A stretch of 62,623 nucleotides of DNA, from positions 1 to 62,623 of the forward strand of contig CACOKG010000002.1 of assembly GCA_902627745.1 (NCBI GenBank), read 5' to 3'. A model generated the notes under the pieces. The model saw only the letters and a program-made list of their open reading frames with translations, was not told the origin of the DNA and made no database searches. The position numbers and the translations under genes are program-made. The DNA comes from an uncultured Pelagibacteraceae bacterium (GTDB lineage Bacteria; Pseudomonadota; Alphaproteobacteria; Pelagibacterales; Pelagibacteraceae). Shown in pieces: positions 47,844 to 56,590 of the stretch (position 1 is the stretch's first letter; each line of letters opens with the position of its first letter).

Positions 47844-48911
47844 CTAGTAAAATAAAGCTTTGATAAAAATCCATTTTGGCATTTTTAAAATTATAGTCAA
47901 ATCTTCAAGGAAATTACTCTTATTTGATAGAAATTTGATAATTGTTTTAGGTGAACTTTGAAACATTTTAAAAAAAATTTCCGACATTCTTTGTGGATGT
48001 TTTTCAAGAACACGTAAAAATATTTCATCCAAAAATTGATACTTTTTACCGATTTCAAATTTTTTAGCATTATGAATATTTTCAATATTTTTTCTAATAA
48101 ATTTACTATGTTCTTGTATATTCAAAAAGGTATATCCTGTACTTAATCTTGTCATACCACCAGCAGTTCCAATATTAATTTTATTTTTTTCATTTTTAAA
48201 TGATGGATAAAAAAGTGGAATTGCACCTATTTCTTTATATGTAATTTTATAATTTTTAAAATTTAATTTCTTTTCGATATATTCTTTAATTTGTTGATCA
48301 TAATCTTTTTGAGAATCATCATTTATTTTTGAGAGCCAGGTACTTTCAATCAATGCCTTATTTTTCGAAAAGGGAAGTGTGTAAAAAAAATGGACACTTT
48401 CCCTTTGATCACAATCAAAATCCATAAGATTAAAAATGTTTTCATCGAAATAATTGTTCTCTGTCTCTATCTCAACTCCACAAAAGTGTTGCCATAAATT
48501 TCTAAAATCTTTTTTGATAGAAGGAACACTATTGAATATAAATGAATTTTTGATGTTGATGTCTTTCAGTTCTTTTAAAAAAAAGATATTTTTATTTTTC
48601 TTTAATGAATTATTTATTTTCTCATAAAACAAACCACTATCGATGCTTTGATATGGATAATTTTCACATTCAAGAAAATTAGTTTTATTTGGCGCATTAA
48701 CTGAAAAATTTTTCCAATTTTTTATGACACAATCCTCAAAATTATGTTCAGATACCTTCCAAAAAGACCAGGTCTTATCTCTTTTGTATTCATGTCGAGG
48801 TTCGATAATTGCTAAGGTTTTATTTTCTAATTTATTATGGATCTCCAATTCATAAGCTAGAGATAAGCCAGCACAACCACCACCAATAATTATGTAATCA
48901 AATTCTTTCAT
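47844..48911 (-). CDS. crtY: Lycopene beta-cyclase
   Basis: Flavoprotein that closes both ends of lycopene to form beta-carotene. The 355-residue protein starts with a dinucleotide motif (DYIIIGGGCAGLSLAYEL), has the CrtY signature RDKTWSFW, and IGTAGGMTRLSTGYTFLNIQ, the conserved C-terminal block. ATG 48911 is the start; the TTG one codon earlier is less likely. It overlaps crtB by 14 bases. Confidence 0.93.
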   Translation of the reverse strand: MKEFDYIIIGGGCAGLSLAYELEIHNKLENKTLAIIEPRHEYKRDKTWSFWKVSEHNFEDCVIKNWKNFSVNAPNKTNFLECENYPYQSIDSGLFYEKINNSLKKNKNIFFLKELKDINIKNSFIFNSVPSIKKDFRNLWQHFCGVEIETENNYFDENIFNLMDFDCDQRESVHFFYTLPFSKNKALIESTWLSKINDDSQKDYDQQIKEYIEKKLNFKNYKITYKEIGAIPLFYPSFKNEKNKINIGTAGGMTRLSTGYTFLNIQEHSKFIRKNIENIHNAKKFEIGKKYQFLDEIFLRVLEKHPQRMSEIFFKMFQSSPKTIIKFLSNKSNFLEDLTIILKMPKWIFIKALFY

Positions 48912-49749
48912 CAAGATTAATTTCTTTATTAATCAATAAATGATCATGTTCAATTTGGTCATCATTTTTATTTAATAAAGAAAGTATAATTAGATCATAA
49001 ATTGATAAAATCGTCTCTAATGCTTTTTCAAAGTTTGAAACGTAAATTTTTCCAGATTTACTATAATTTTCAAAGGTTTTCTTTTTCAAAATTTTATATC
49101 CAATTTTTCTGTATATTCTTCTAGCAACCAAAATACTAAATCTTAAGCTTAGTGGGATTTCTCTTATGGAATAAAATGAATTTTTATAAAATGTATCTGC
49201 AAGTTTAATAGTTGAATTAATTTCCTCAAAATTTCCGTTTATATAAGATCTATTTTTTTTTGAGTCCTCAATTACATCTCTTGATATATTGGTGAGTTGC
49301 ATTGCTATACCAAGATCGATTGCAGATTTAAGAGATTGTTTTTTGCTCACATTTAAAATTTTTGCCATCATCAGCCCGACTGTTCCAGCTACTCTATAAC
49401 AATAAATTAAAAGATCTTTTCTAGTATCTATTTTTACATTTTGTTTTATGTCCGACTCTATCCCGTCAAATAAATCATAAATTATTTCCAGAGAAATATT
49501 GAATTCATTAATAATATTCCACATATTTTGAATAACAGGATTCTCAAAATTTTTTTGTTTAAAATCACTTACAAATTTTTGGAATTTTATTTTTTTTATT
49601 TCTATTTCATCTTCATCATCTGCAATATTGTCTACAACTCTACAAAAATCGTATAAATAAGAACAATTTTTATAGGTTTTTTTTGGTAAAAAAAAACCAG
49701 CCCAATTAAATGATTTTGCGTAAATAGATAAATAATTTTTAGAGGACAT
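48898..49749 (-). CDS. crtB: Phytoene synthase
   Basis: Condenses two GGPP molecules into phytoene, the first carotenoid. In 283 residues both Asp-rich motifs of squalene/phytoene synthases are clear: YDFCRVVDNIADDEDE and MQLTNISRDVIEDSKKNR. The RVAGTVGLMM block is also present. It overlaps crtI by one base and crtY by 14. No GGPP synthase (crtE) is adjacent; the substrate must come from a general polyprenyl synthase elsewhere. Confidence 0.94.
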   Translation of the reverse strand: MSSKNYLSIYAKSFNWAGFFLPKKTYKNCSYLYDFCRVVDNIADDEDEIEIKKIKFQKFVSDFKQKNFENPVIQNMWNIINEFNISLEIIYDLFDGIESDIKQNVKIDTRKDLLIYCYRVAGTVGLMMAKILNVSKKQSLKSAIDLGIAMQLTNISRDVIEDSKKNRSYINGNFEEINSTIKLADTFYKNSFYSIREIPLSLRFSILVARRIYRKIGYKILKKKTFENYSKSGKIYVSNFEKALETILSIYDLIILSLLNKNDDQIEHDHLLINKEINLDERI

Positions 49750-51212
49750 TATAAAATTTTATCTAAAACCTTTGCTGAGGAAAGTACTCCAGGTACACCT
49801 GCCCCAGGATGAGTGCCCGCGCCAACAAAATATAAATTGTTATAAATTTCAGATTTATTGTGAAATCTAAAGTAAGCAGATTGTGAGAATTTTGGTTGTA
49901 TAGAAAAACCAGAACCATATTTTGTATTGAGATCTTTTTCAAAGTAGTCTGGAGTTAAATAAAAATCTTCGACAATATTTTCTTTTAGGTTTGGCATTAA
50001 ATCTTTCTCCATTTTATCTACCACTAAATTTTTCATTTTTTCACCTTCTAACGACCAATCAATTTTTGATTGGTTATTGGGAACAGGAACTAGGACATAG
50101 AAACAATCATGTCCATCTGGTGCCATGGATTTATCTGTGGCAGTGGGTCTATGTAGATAATAACTTATATCGTTGTTTAATTTTTTATTATTAAAAATGT
50201 CATCAAGGTGTTCTTTATATTTATCGCCAAATTTAATGGTATGATGTTCAACGTTATCGTAAATTTTCTTGGTTCCAAAATAATAAACAAATAAACCCAT
50301 TGAATATTCCATTCTATTTTTTTTCCATTTAAACATAAAAGAATTATTACTCTGGCCGTTTAACATTTTTTCATAAACACCTGGTGGATCTGCGTTACAG
50401 ACAACTTTGTTAGCGTTTATTTTTTTTGAGTTGTCTAATTGAACCCCAGTAATCTCATTTTGATTTGAAATTATTTGAGTTACTTCAGATCCTTTTATTA
50501 CCTCGATACCTTCTTCGTTCATTAATTTTTCAAAACCACTTATGATATTTCCTGTTCCACCCATAGAATAGTGAATGCCCCATTTTTTTTCTAAGTATAA
50601 AATCAATCCATATATGGAGGTTGTGGTAAATGGATTTCCACCAACTAAAAGAGGATGCATGCTCAACATTCTTCTTAATTTTTCATTTTTAATATAAGAT
50701 GATACCAGTGAATATACTGACTTATAACTTTTAAGTTTGAGTAATGAGGGTAATTGTTTCATCATCACTGAAGGCTTGTCAAAGGGAACGTCAGCTAGTT
50801 CTGTAAAACCTTTGTCAAAAATTTTTTTAGTGAAATTAACAAGTTTTTCATATCCTTGAGCATCCTCTTTATTTATAAGCTCAATTTGTCTTTTCATTTC
50901 ACTTTCGTCACCAGAGTAATTGAACTTTGATTTATCCTCAAAAATGAATTGATACCAAACTTTAAGAGGTGTTAATTTAATATAATCATTTGGATTTTTT
51001 TTAAATAATTCAAACAATTCGTTAATTAAGTATGGAGCCGTAATTACTGTTGGACCACCATCATAAATGAACCCATTCCTTTTAAAAACTCTTGCTCTAC
51101 CACCCAGGTCTTTGTGTTTTTCAATTAATGTAACATTGTGACCCTTAGCTTTAAGACGAAGAGCGGCCGCTATACCACCAAAACCAGAACCTATAACTAC
51201 AGAATTCATCAT
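49749..51212 (-). CDS. crtI: Phytoene desaturase (CrtI type)
   Basis: FAD enzyme that introduces four double bonds into phytoene to make lycopene. The 487-residue protein has SVVIGSGFGGIAAALRLKAKGH, RARVFKRNGFIYDGGPTVI, and the C-terminal FVGAGTHPGAGVPGVLSSAK motif of bacterial CrtI. Length matches. There are two adjacent ATG codons (51212, 51209). It begins 37 nt after the atpF stop on the same strand, so read-through from the ATP synthase genes is possible. Confidence 0.95.
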   Translation of the reverse strand: MMNSVVIGSGFGGIAAALRLKAKGHNVTLIEKHKDLGGRARVFKRNGFIYDGGPTVITAPYLINELFELFKKNPNDYIKLTPLKVWYQFIFEDKSKFNYSGDESEMKRQIELINKEDAQGYEKLVNFTKKIFDKGFTELADVPFDKPSVMMKQLPSLLKLKSYKSVYSLVSSYIKNEKLRRMLSMHPLLVGGNPFTTTSIYGLILYLEKKWGIHYSMGGTGNIISGFEKLMNEEGIEVIKGSEVTQIISNQNEITGVQLDNSKKINANKVVCNADPPGVYEKMLNGQSNNSFMFKWKKNRMEYSMGLFVYYFGTKKIYDNVEHHTIKFGDKYKEHLDDIFNNKKLNNDISYYLHRPTATDKSMAPDGHDCFYVLVPVPNNQSKIDWSLEGEKMKNLVVDKMEKDLMPNLKENIVEDFYLTPDYFEKDLNTKYGSGFSIQPKFSQSAYFRFHNKSEIYNNLYFVGAGTHPGAGVPGVLSSAKVLDKIL

Positions 51213-51249
51213 GATAATTTATATTTTTTTGGATAAATTGTAAAAAGTA

Positions 51250-51747
51250 TTATGAGTTAATTTTTTTTAACTCTTCTTTAGTTTCTTCTAAATTTTTCTG
51301 AAACAACGTATCAAGTTTAGATTTATCGACTGAGGTTGTTATTATTTTTTTTACAGAGTCTATAGCTATTTTAACAGATGCATCTTTAATCTCTTTAATC
51401 GCCACTTCTCTCATTTGATTAATTTTATTTTTAGCCAAATTTTTCTTAATTTCTGACGATTTATGAAATTTATCATTAAGCTCGATGATTAATTTATCTG
51501 CATCTTTCTTTGCTTGATCAAGTATTTCTTTACTTTCAGATTGAGCTGTATCTAATTTTTTCTGAGCATTATCCAACAATTTTTTTGCTTCCCCCCTTAA
51601 TTTTTCACTTTCATCTATCTCATTTTTTATGTCTAAGATTAATCTATTAAGAATATTATTAATTTTTTGAGGAACCTTTAAATATATCAGACCACCAAAA
51701 AATATTACAAAAGAGACCGCTACCCAAAAAGTTGAATCAATGACCAT
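51250..51747 (-). CDS. atpF: ATP synthase F0 subunit b
   Basis: Peripheral-stalk subunit: one N-terminal membrane helix (STFWVAVSFVIFFGGLIYL), then a long charged helix that dimerises with b'. I start it at ATG 51747, preceded by GGAG at a good distance, giving 165 residues. An earlier ATG at 51762 overlaps that Shine-Dalgarno. It overlaps the b' gene by 11 bases. The F1 genes are not in the window, as usual in Alphaproteobacteria. Confidence 0.93.
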   Translation of the reverse strand: MVIDSTFWVAVSFVIFFGGLIYLKVPQKINNILNRLILDIKNEIDESEKLRGEAKKLLDNAQKKLDTAQSESKEILDQAKKDADKLIIELNDKFHKSSEIKKNLAKNKINQMREVAIKEIKDASVKIAIDSVKKIITTSVDKSKLDTLFQKNLEETKEELKKINS

Positions 51748-52327
51748 AATATTTATCTCCATTTTTTTTTACTAGATCATTAACAATTGCAGAGATACTG
51801 CTATTATTAATTTCTGCCCCAATTAATTTTTTCAAAATTTCATTAGATGTTACAACGGCAATTTTATTAATTTTTTCTGGAGCACTTTGTCTTAAAGTTT
51901 CTATTTCTGCTTCAGCTTTTTTAATTTCATCATCAATTTGTTTATCTAAAATCTCTTTTTTAGAATTAATATTTTTGATTACTTTTTCTCTAGCGTCTTT
52001 AAAAATGTTCTTTGCTTCAATTTTACTTTTAAGAACGATCCCATCAAATTCTTTTAGTTTAGCTTCACTACTCTCCCTTTGTTTTTCAGCTGCCTCAATA
52101 TTTTCTTGGATTTGTGATTTTCTTAATTCTAAGTTTGCACTTATTTTTGGTAGTATAAGTTTAGATAAAACAATATACAAAACTCCAAAAGTGAGTACGA
52201 GCCAGAAAATTTGTGAAATCCAAAACTCTGGATCTAATTGAGGCATTCCTCCACTCTCCGCCGCAAAAATCTTTTTTATAAAAAAGAAATTTGCAATTAA
52301 TGAGTATAAAAATAGTTTTTTAAACAT
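51737..52327 (-). CDS. atpF2: ATP synthase F0 subunit b'
   Basis: Second peripheral-stalk subunit found in Alphaproteobacteria and photosynthetic lineages. The 196-residue protein has a membrane helix at about residues 34-55 (WISQIFWLVLTFGVLYIVLSKLI) and a long coiled coil. It is longer at its N-terminus than subunit b: residues 1-22 form a second hydrophobic stretch ending FAAESGG, which looks like a cleavable signal peptide. It is 3 nt after atpE. Confidence 0.93.
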   Translation of the reverse strand: MFKKLFLYSLIANFFFIKKIFAAESGGMPQLDPEFWISQIFWLVLTFGVLYIVLSKLILPKISANLELRKSQIQENIEAAEKQRESSEAKLKEFDGIVLKSKIEAKNIFKDAREKVIKNINSKKEILDKQIDDEIKKAEAEIETLRQSAPEKINKIAVVTSNEILKKLIGAEINNSSISAIVNDLVKKNGDKYYGH

Positions 52328-52330
52328 TAA

Positions 52331-52558
52331 TTAAAACGCGAAAAGAATAATCAATGCAACAACTAGTCCAAATAGTCCTGTTGCTTCTGCAAGAGCAAAT
52401 CCTAAAAGTAAATTAGGAAATTGTTTTTGGGCTGCAGATGGATTTCTCATTGCACCAGATAAATAATTACCAAAAATTATTCCGATACCTACTCCAGCTC
52501 CAGCTAAAGCTATAGCTGCAAGTCCTGCTCCAATCATTTTTGCTGCTTCTAATTCCAT
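52331..52558 (-). CDS. atpE: ATP synthase F0 subunit c
   Basis: Proteolipid of the rotor ring. The 75-residue hairpin has two membrane helices, the polar loop SGAMRNPSAAQKQ, and the ion-binding Glu in FALAEATGLFGLVVAL. The lack of extra polar residues around the Glu suggests proton rather than sodium coupling. It has a strong AGGAGG ribosome site just upstream of ATG 52558, fitting the need for many copies per complex. Confidence 0.97.
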   Translation of the reverse strand: MELEAAKMIGAGLAAIALAGAGVGIGIIFGNYLSGAMRNPSAAQKQFPNLLLGFALAEATGLFGLVVALIILFAF

Positions 52559-52575
52559 TATATCCTCCTTATAAG

Positions 52576-53310
52576 TTAATGGTGTAAATTTAATGCATCA
52601 TTCAAATAAATGCATGTTAAAATTGCAAAAACATAAGCTTGAAGAAAAGCAACTAGTATCTCCAAACCAGTTAAAGCAACTGAAAAACTCAGTGGAAGCC
52701 ATCCACCAACAATTCCGAGGCTTACGACAAAGCCCCCGAAAACCTTCATCATAGTGTGTCCAGCCATCATGTTTGCAAACAATCTTACTGATAAGCTGAT
52801 AGGTCTACTTAAATATGAAATAATTTCAATGACCACAATTAACGGTAAAAGAACGATTGGGACACCACTTGGAACAAATAGTTTTAAGTAACCAAAGCCA
52901 TGTTTTATAAAACCAATAACTGTAACTCCAATAAAAATAAAAGCTGCTAATATGAAAGTCACAATGATATGACTAGTCACTGTAAAAGTGTAAGGTATCA
53001 TGCCGAACATATTACAAAACAAAACAAACATAAATAATGAAAAGATAAATGAAAAATATGGCTTAGCTTTTGAACCAGCGGTATCGCTGATCATTTTTGA
53101 TACAAATGAGTAGCTTAATTCAGCTAAGAGTTGGATCTTATTTGGAAGTATTGAATTTTTCTTTGAACCAAGGTTGAATATTATTAAAATCGCAAGAGAA
53201 CTTATGACCATGAATAAACTAGCGTTGGTAAAAGAAATATCAAATGCGCCTACTTTTATTTCTGGACCAATTCTATAAACTTCGAATTGTGTCATTGGGT
53301 TAGCTGCCAT
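52576..53310 (-). CDS. atpB: ATP synthase F0 subunit a
   Basis: Stator channel subunit that passes protons to the c-ring. The 244-residue protein has five to six membrane helices, the essential Arg in RPISLSVRLFANMMAGH, and the conserved C-terminal LEILVAFLQAYVFAILTCIY. Length is normal for Alphaproteobacteria. It lies between atpI and atpE. Confidence 0.97.
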   Translation of the reverse strand: MAANPMTQFEVYRIGPEIKVGAFDISFTNASLFMVISSLAILIIFNLGSKKNSILPNKIQLLAELSYSFVSKMISDTAGSKAKPYFSFIFSLFMFVLFCNMFGMIPYTFTVTSHIIVTFILAAFIFIGVTVIGFIKHGFGYLKLFVPSGVPIVLLPLIVVIEIISYLSRPISLSVRLFANMMAGHTMMKVFGGFVVSLGIVGGWLPLSFSVALTGLEILVAFLQAYVFAILTCIYLNDALNLHH

Positions 53311-53320
53311 AAATCCTTAT

Positions 53321-53596
53321 CTATTTTTGCATTTTTTTTGCGGATCTAATCACATTAATTATCCCTGCAACTACACCTACAAAAAAAAATATTAAAATTA
53401 ACCAGGGTTTAGTACCAAAGGTCTTGTCCAAAAGAAACCCAATAATTGTCCCTACGGCGACTGCCGAAACTAGCTCAGTACTTAGCTTAAAAGCAGTGCC
53501 AATTGGAGATTGATTATCTTTTTTATTTTCTATATCTCTTTTTGAAACTTTTTTCTTTGCAATCTCTAAGCGAGTTTTAAATGGATCTTTCGACAT
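53321..53596 (-). CDS. atpI: AtpI-like F0F1 ATP synthase accessory protein
   Basis: Small membrane protein of 91 residues with a charged N-terminal region and two helices (about 33-52 and 62-82), matching the AtpI/AtpZ group (VGTIIGFLLDKTFGTKPW). It is thought to aid c-ring assembly or magnesium supply. It is the first gene of the F0 set, 13 nt after the smc stop on the same strand. Confidence 0.88.
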   Translation of the reverse strand: MSKDPFKTRLEIAKKKVSKRDIENKKDNQSPIGTAFKLSTELVSAVAVGTIIGFLLDKTFGTKPWLILIFFFVGVVAGIINVIRSAKKMQK

Positions 53597-53609
53597 TTTA
53601 ATTAATTAT

Positions 53610-56006
53610 TTAAGCAACCATGCTTTCTGCTTTTTGTAAATCAACAGCCACAAGCTGACTTATTCCCTTTTCAGGCATGGTGACGCCATAAAGTCTGTTC
53701 ATTTTTGACATTGTCAAAGCATGGTGAGTAACAATGATGAATTTAGTATTTGTAATTTTTATTAGTTCCTCAAGCAAGCCACAAAATCTTGTTACGTTGG
53801 CATCATCTAAAGGTGCATCAACCTCGTCTAAAACACATATAGGTGAGGGGTTAGTTAAAAAAACAGCAAAAATCAAAGATAGTGCAGTCAAAGCCTGCTC
53901 ACCTCCAGACAATAAAGTTATTGATTGGAGTCTTTTTCCAGGAGGACTTACCAACATTTCCAAACCAGCTTCTAAAGGATCATCAGAGTCAACTAATTCA
54001 AGCTTAGCATTTCCACCATTAAATAATTTTGTATAAACCTCATTAAATTTTCTATTTACCTTATCAAATGCCTCAATTAGTCTTTCCCTTCCTTTTTGAT
54101 TTAATTCATTAATACTATCTTTAAGTTTTATAATTGCTGTAACTAAGTCTGCTCTATCTTGTTCCATTTTCTTAATTTCTGTTTCATATTTTAAAGTTTC
54201 TTCGTCAGCCTTAAGATTAACCGAGCCTAATTTTTCTCTTTCTTGTTTTTTTTTATCTAATAAGTCTTCTTGATTAACAGCATCAGGTAGTTCTTCGACA
54301 CCAAATAAATTTGAATTTTCTAAAATGTTTTCCTCTGTAAGATTTAGCTCAGAAATAACTCTATCAACTAAATCATTTTTTCTTTTTTTTAGTCCTTCAA
54401 TTGTTGCCCCTGAACTTGCTTTTCGTTCTCGTATCTGAATAGATTGTTCTTGAATATCGTTTAGTTGATTTCTAAGAGTATCAATTTTTTCATCTGTGGT
54501 ACTAATAATTTGCTCATTCTCATTTTTTTCACTCTCAGAAATTCTTAAATTTTCAGAAATTTGCCCCTTTTTTTCAGCCTGAAATTTTGGTTGATTGTCA
54601 AGTTTATCTCGTTGCACATTAAGTTTATTTTTTCTATCACTTAATTCTGCTACCATTTTTTCCGAATTAGATAATAGATTTTTCCAACTCTCGATCTCCT
54701 TATCAATTATTGCAATTCTCTCATTTCTTTTGACAGACTCTCTTTTGATATTTTGATTTTTACTATAACTATCTGCGTATTCTTCTATGACGAACTGGCA
54801 ATGATCTAGTGATTTAATTGCATCATCATTTTTTTGTGAATTAATCAATTGTTTAATTTTATCAATTTCTGATTTTAATTTATTCTTACTATTTTCTAAA
54901 TCTTCATTCGATTGTTTCTCAGTTTGATAATATTTTGTGTCGATTTCAATAAGCTCACTTTTTTCTTCTTTCAGTCTTTTTTCATTTGAGTTTGCATCAA
55001 TCACTATTCCTCTTTCCCTACTAATATCATCATCTATTGTTTGTAGAGATTTTTTTACGTTTTCTATTTCGTCTTGAATTCTACTATTTTCCTCATCTAG
55101 ACTTTTAAGCTCTAAGTTTAGCCTTTGTATCTTTGATAAATTTTCAATATTTTTTTCTCGTAGAGGAGTTATTTTATCAACCTCAGTTTTAATCAGTTTT
55201 TCTAATTCGTTAATTCTATTGTTAAAACCACTGACTTCACTTTCTGCCTCTGTATTAATTTCATTTTCTATTTTAATTTCTTTATCGATCTCTAGTAATT
55301 TTAGATAATATAATCCTGCTTCAATTTTTTTTATTTCATCAGAAATATTTTTGTATTTTGTAGCCTCCTCAGCCTGTTTTTGTAAATTTGCTAATTGCCT
55401 TTCCTGTTGCCTTCTTAATTCATCAGCTCTCTTTAGATTATTTTCTGCAGCGCTTAATCTTAGTTCAGCTTCATGTCTTCTGACATGTAATCCAGAAATT
55501 CCCGCAGCCTCCTCTAAAATTGCTCTTCTATCAGTAGGTTTTGCAGTAACAAGGGCACCAATTCTACCCTGACTAATCATTGATGGAGAGTGAGCTCCAG
55601 TTGATAAATCTGCAAAAAACATTTGAGCATCCCTTGCTCTGACTTCTTTGTCATTGATATAAAACTTCGAACCTTTATCTTTTTCTATTTTTCTTCTAAC
55701 ATTTATTTCATCTAACTCTCTAAATTGCACTGGACCCTCGTTATTTTCATTGGCAACTGTTACTGAAACTTCAGCAATATTTTTAGAAGGTTTGTTTGAT
55801 GTTCCTGAAAATATAACATCTTCCATGCCTGATCCTCGCATGCTTTTTGCAGATGTTTCACCCATTACCCATCTCAAAGACTCAACAATATTTGATTTAC
55901 CGCAACCATTTGGGCCAACAATACCTGTCAAACCATTTTCAATTAAGAAATTAGTTTTATCTGCAAATGACTTAAATCCATTGAGTTGGATTTTTTTAAA
56001 CTCCAT
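53610..56006 (-). CDS. smc: SMC-family chromosome segregation ATPase, short form lacking a recognisable hinge
   Basis: Chromosome-organising ATPase. The head motifs are intact: Walker A GPNGCGKSN (31-39), Q-loop region ISQGRIGALV (144-152), signature LLSGGEQ (698-704) and Walker B VLDEVDAPLD (725-734). The protein has only 798 residues against 1,150-1,200 for bacterial SMC. Between the N-terminal head and the LGSVNLKA block (593-600) there are about 410 residues of almost pure charged coiled coil, and I cannot find a globular hinge with its Gly-rich dimerisation surface. The reading frame is open throughout, so this is not a simple frameshift. The neighbours dsbA, dciA and mutY are the usual alphaproteobacterial ones. 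Confidence 0.9.
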   Translation of the reverse strand: MEFKKIQLNGFKSFADKTNFLIENGLTGIVGPNGCGKSNIVESLRWVMGETSAKSMRGSGMEDVIFSGTSNKPSKNIAEVSVTVANENNEGPVQFRELDEINVRRKIEKDKGSKFYINDKEVRARDAQMFFADLSTGAHSPSMISQGRIGALVTAKPTDRRAILEEAAGISGLHVRRHEAELRLSAAENNLKRADELRRQQERQLANLQKQAEEATKYKNISDEIKKIEAGLYYLKLLEIDKEIKIENEINTEAESEVSGFNNRINELEKLIKTEVDKITPLREKNIENLSKIQRLNLELKSLDEENSRIQDEIENVKKSLQTIDDDISRERGIVIDANSNEKRLKEEKSELIEIDTKYYQTEKQSNEDLENSKNKLKSEIDKIKQLINSQKNDDAIKSLDHCQFVIEEYADSYSKNQNIKRESVKRNERIAIIDKEIESWKNLLSNSEKMVAELSDRKNKLNVQRDKLDNQPKFQAEKKGQISENLRISESEKNENEQIISTTDEKIDTLRNQLNDIQEQSIQIRERKASSGATIEGLKKRKNDLVDRVISELNLTEENILENSNLFGVEELPDAVNQEDLLDKKKQEREKLGSVNLKADEETLKYETEIKKMEQDRADLVTAIIKLKDSINELNQKGRERLIEAFDKVNRKFNEVYTKLFNGGNAKLELVDSDDPLEAGLEMLVSPPGKRLQSITLLSGGEQALTALSLIFAVFLTNPSPICVLDEVDAPLDDANVTRFCGLLEELIKITNTKFIIVTHHALTMSKMNRLYGVTMPEKGISQLVAVDLQKAESMVA

Positions 56007-56014
56007 GGATTAAC

Positions 56015-56590
56015 TTATATCAGTTTTTCTAATGTTTTTTTTAAATTTTTATAATTAAGAGATTTTTCAAACTTTTCGTTATTAATTATTATCGTAGGAG
56101 TAGAATTAACTTTAAAATTTTTTGTCCCCTCGATTCGATCATTTAAAACATAATCTTCTATTTCTTTATTGTTAATACATTTTTCAAAATCAATATCGAA
56201 CCCAGCGTTTTTAAGAAATTCTTTTAAATTATTATTTACATCTTCTATTTCCTTACCTTTTACCCAAGCTTGTTGATTAGAGTAAAGTTTTTCCAAAATT
56301 TCTAGGCTTTGATCTTGTTTACAAAGAGAAATTTTTGAAGCATTTAAAGCAGCAATATCTAAAGGAAAGTGTCGAAATTCTATTTTGACCAGTCCTTTAT
56401 CTATGAAATCTTTTTTAAGAGAGGGGTAAACATCTTTATGAAAATTTGCACAGTGACTACATGTTAGAGACTCGTAGGCAATTATGGTAATCTTTGCATT
56501 TTGATTTCCTGAAACTATCCTCTTTATTTCTGCGCTAGCAACAGTATTTAATCCAAAAATTAGTGTTAAAAATAGAAATAATTTTTTCAT
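56015..56590 (-). CDS. DsbA-family periplasmic thioredoxin-fold protein
   Basis: Exported thiol-disulfide oxidoreductase of 191 residues: signal peptide (cut after VASA), active site YESLTCSHCANFHKD (CSHC), and the cis-Pro loop NSTPTIIINNE. The CxxC lies near residue 43, followed by the helical insertion of DsbA-like proteins. Two more cysteines (SLCKQD, EKCINN) may form a structural disulfide. It overlaps the dciA-like gene by four bases and precedes smc by 8 nt. Confidence 0.93.
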   Translation of the reverse strand: MKKLFLFLTLIFGLNTVASAEIKRIVSGNQNAKITIIAYESLTCSHCANFHKDVYPSLKKDFIDKGLVKIEFRHFPLDIAALNASKISLCKQDQSLEILEKLYSNQQAWVKGKEIEDVNNNLKEFLKNAGFDIDFEKCINNKEIEDYVLNDRIEGTKNFKVNSTPTIIINNEKFEKSLNYKNLKKTLEKLI

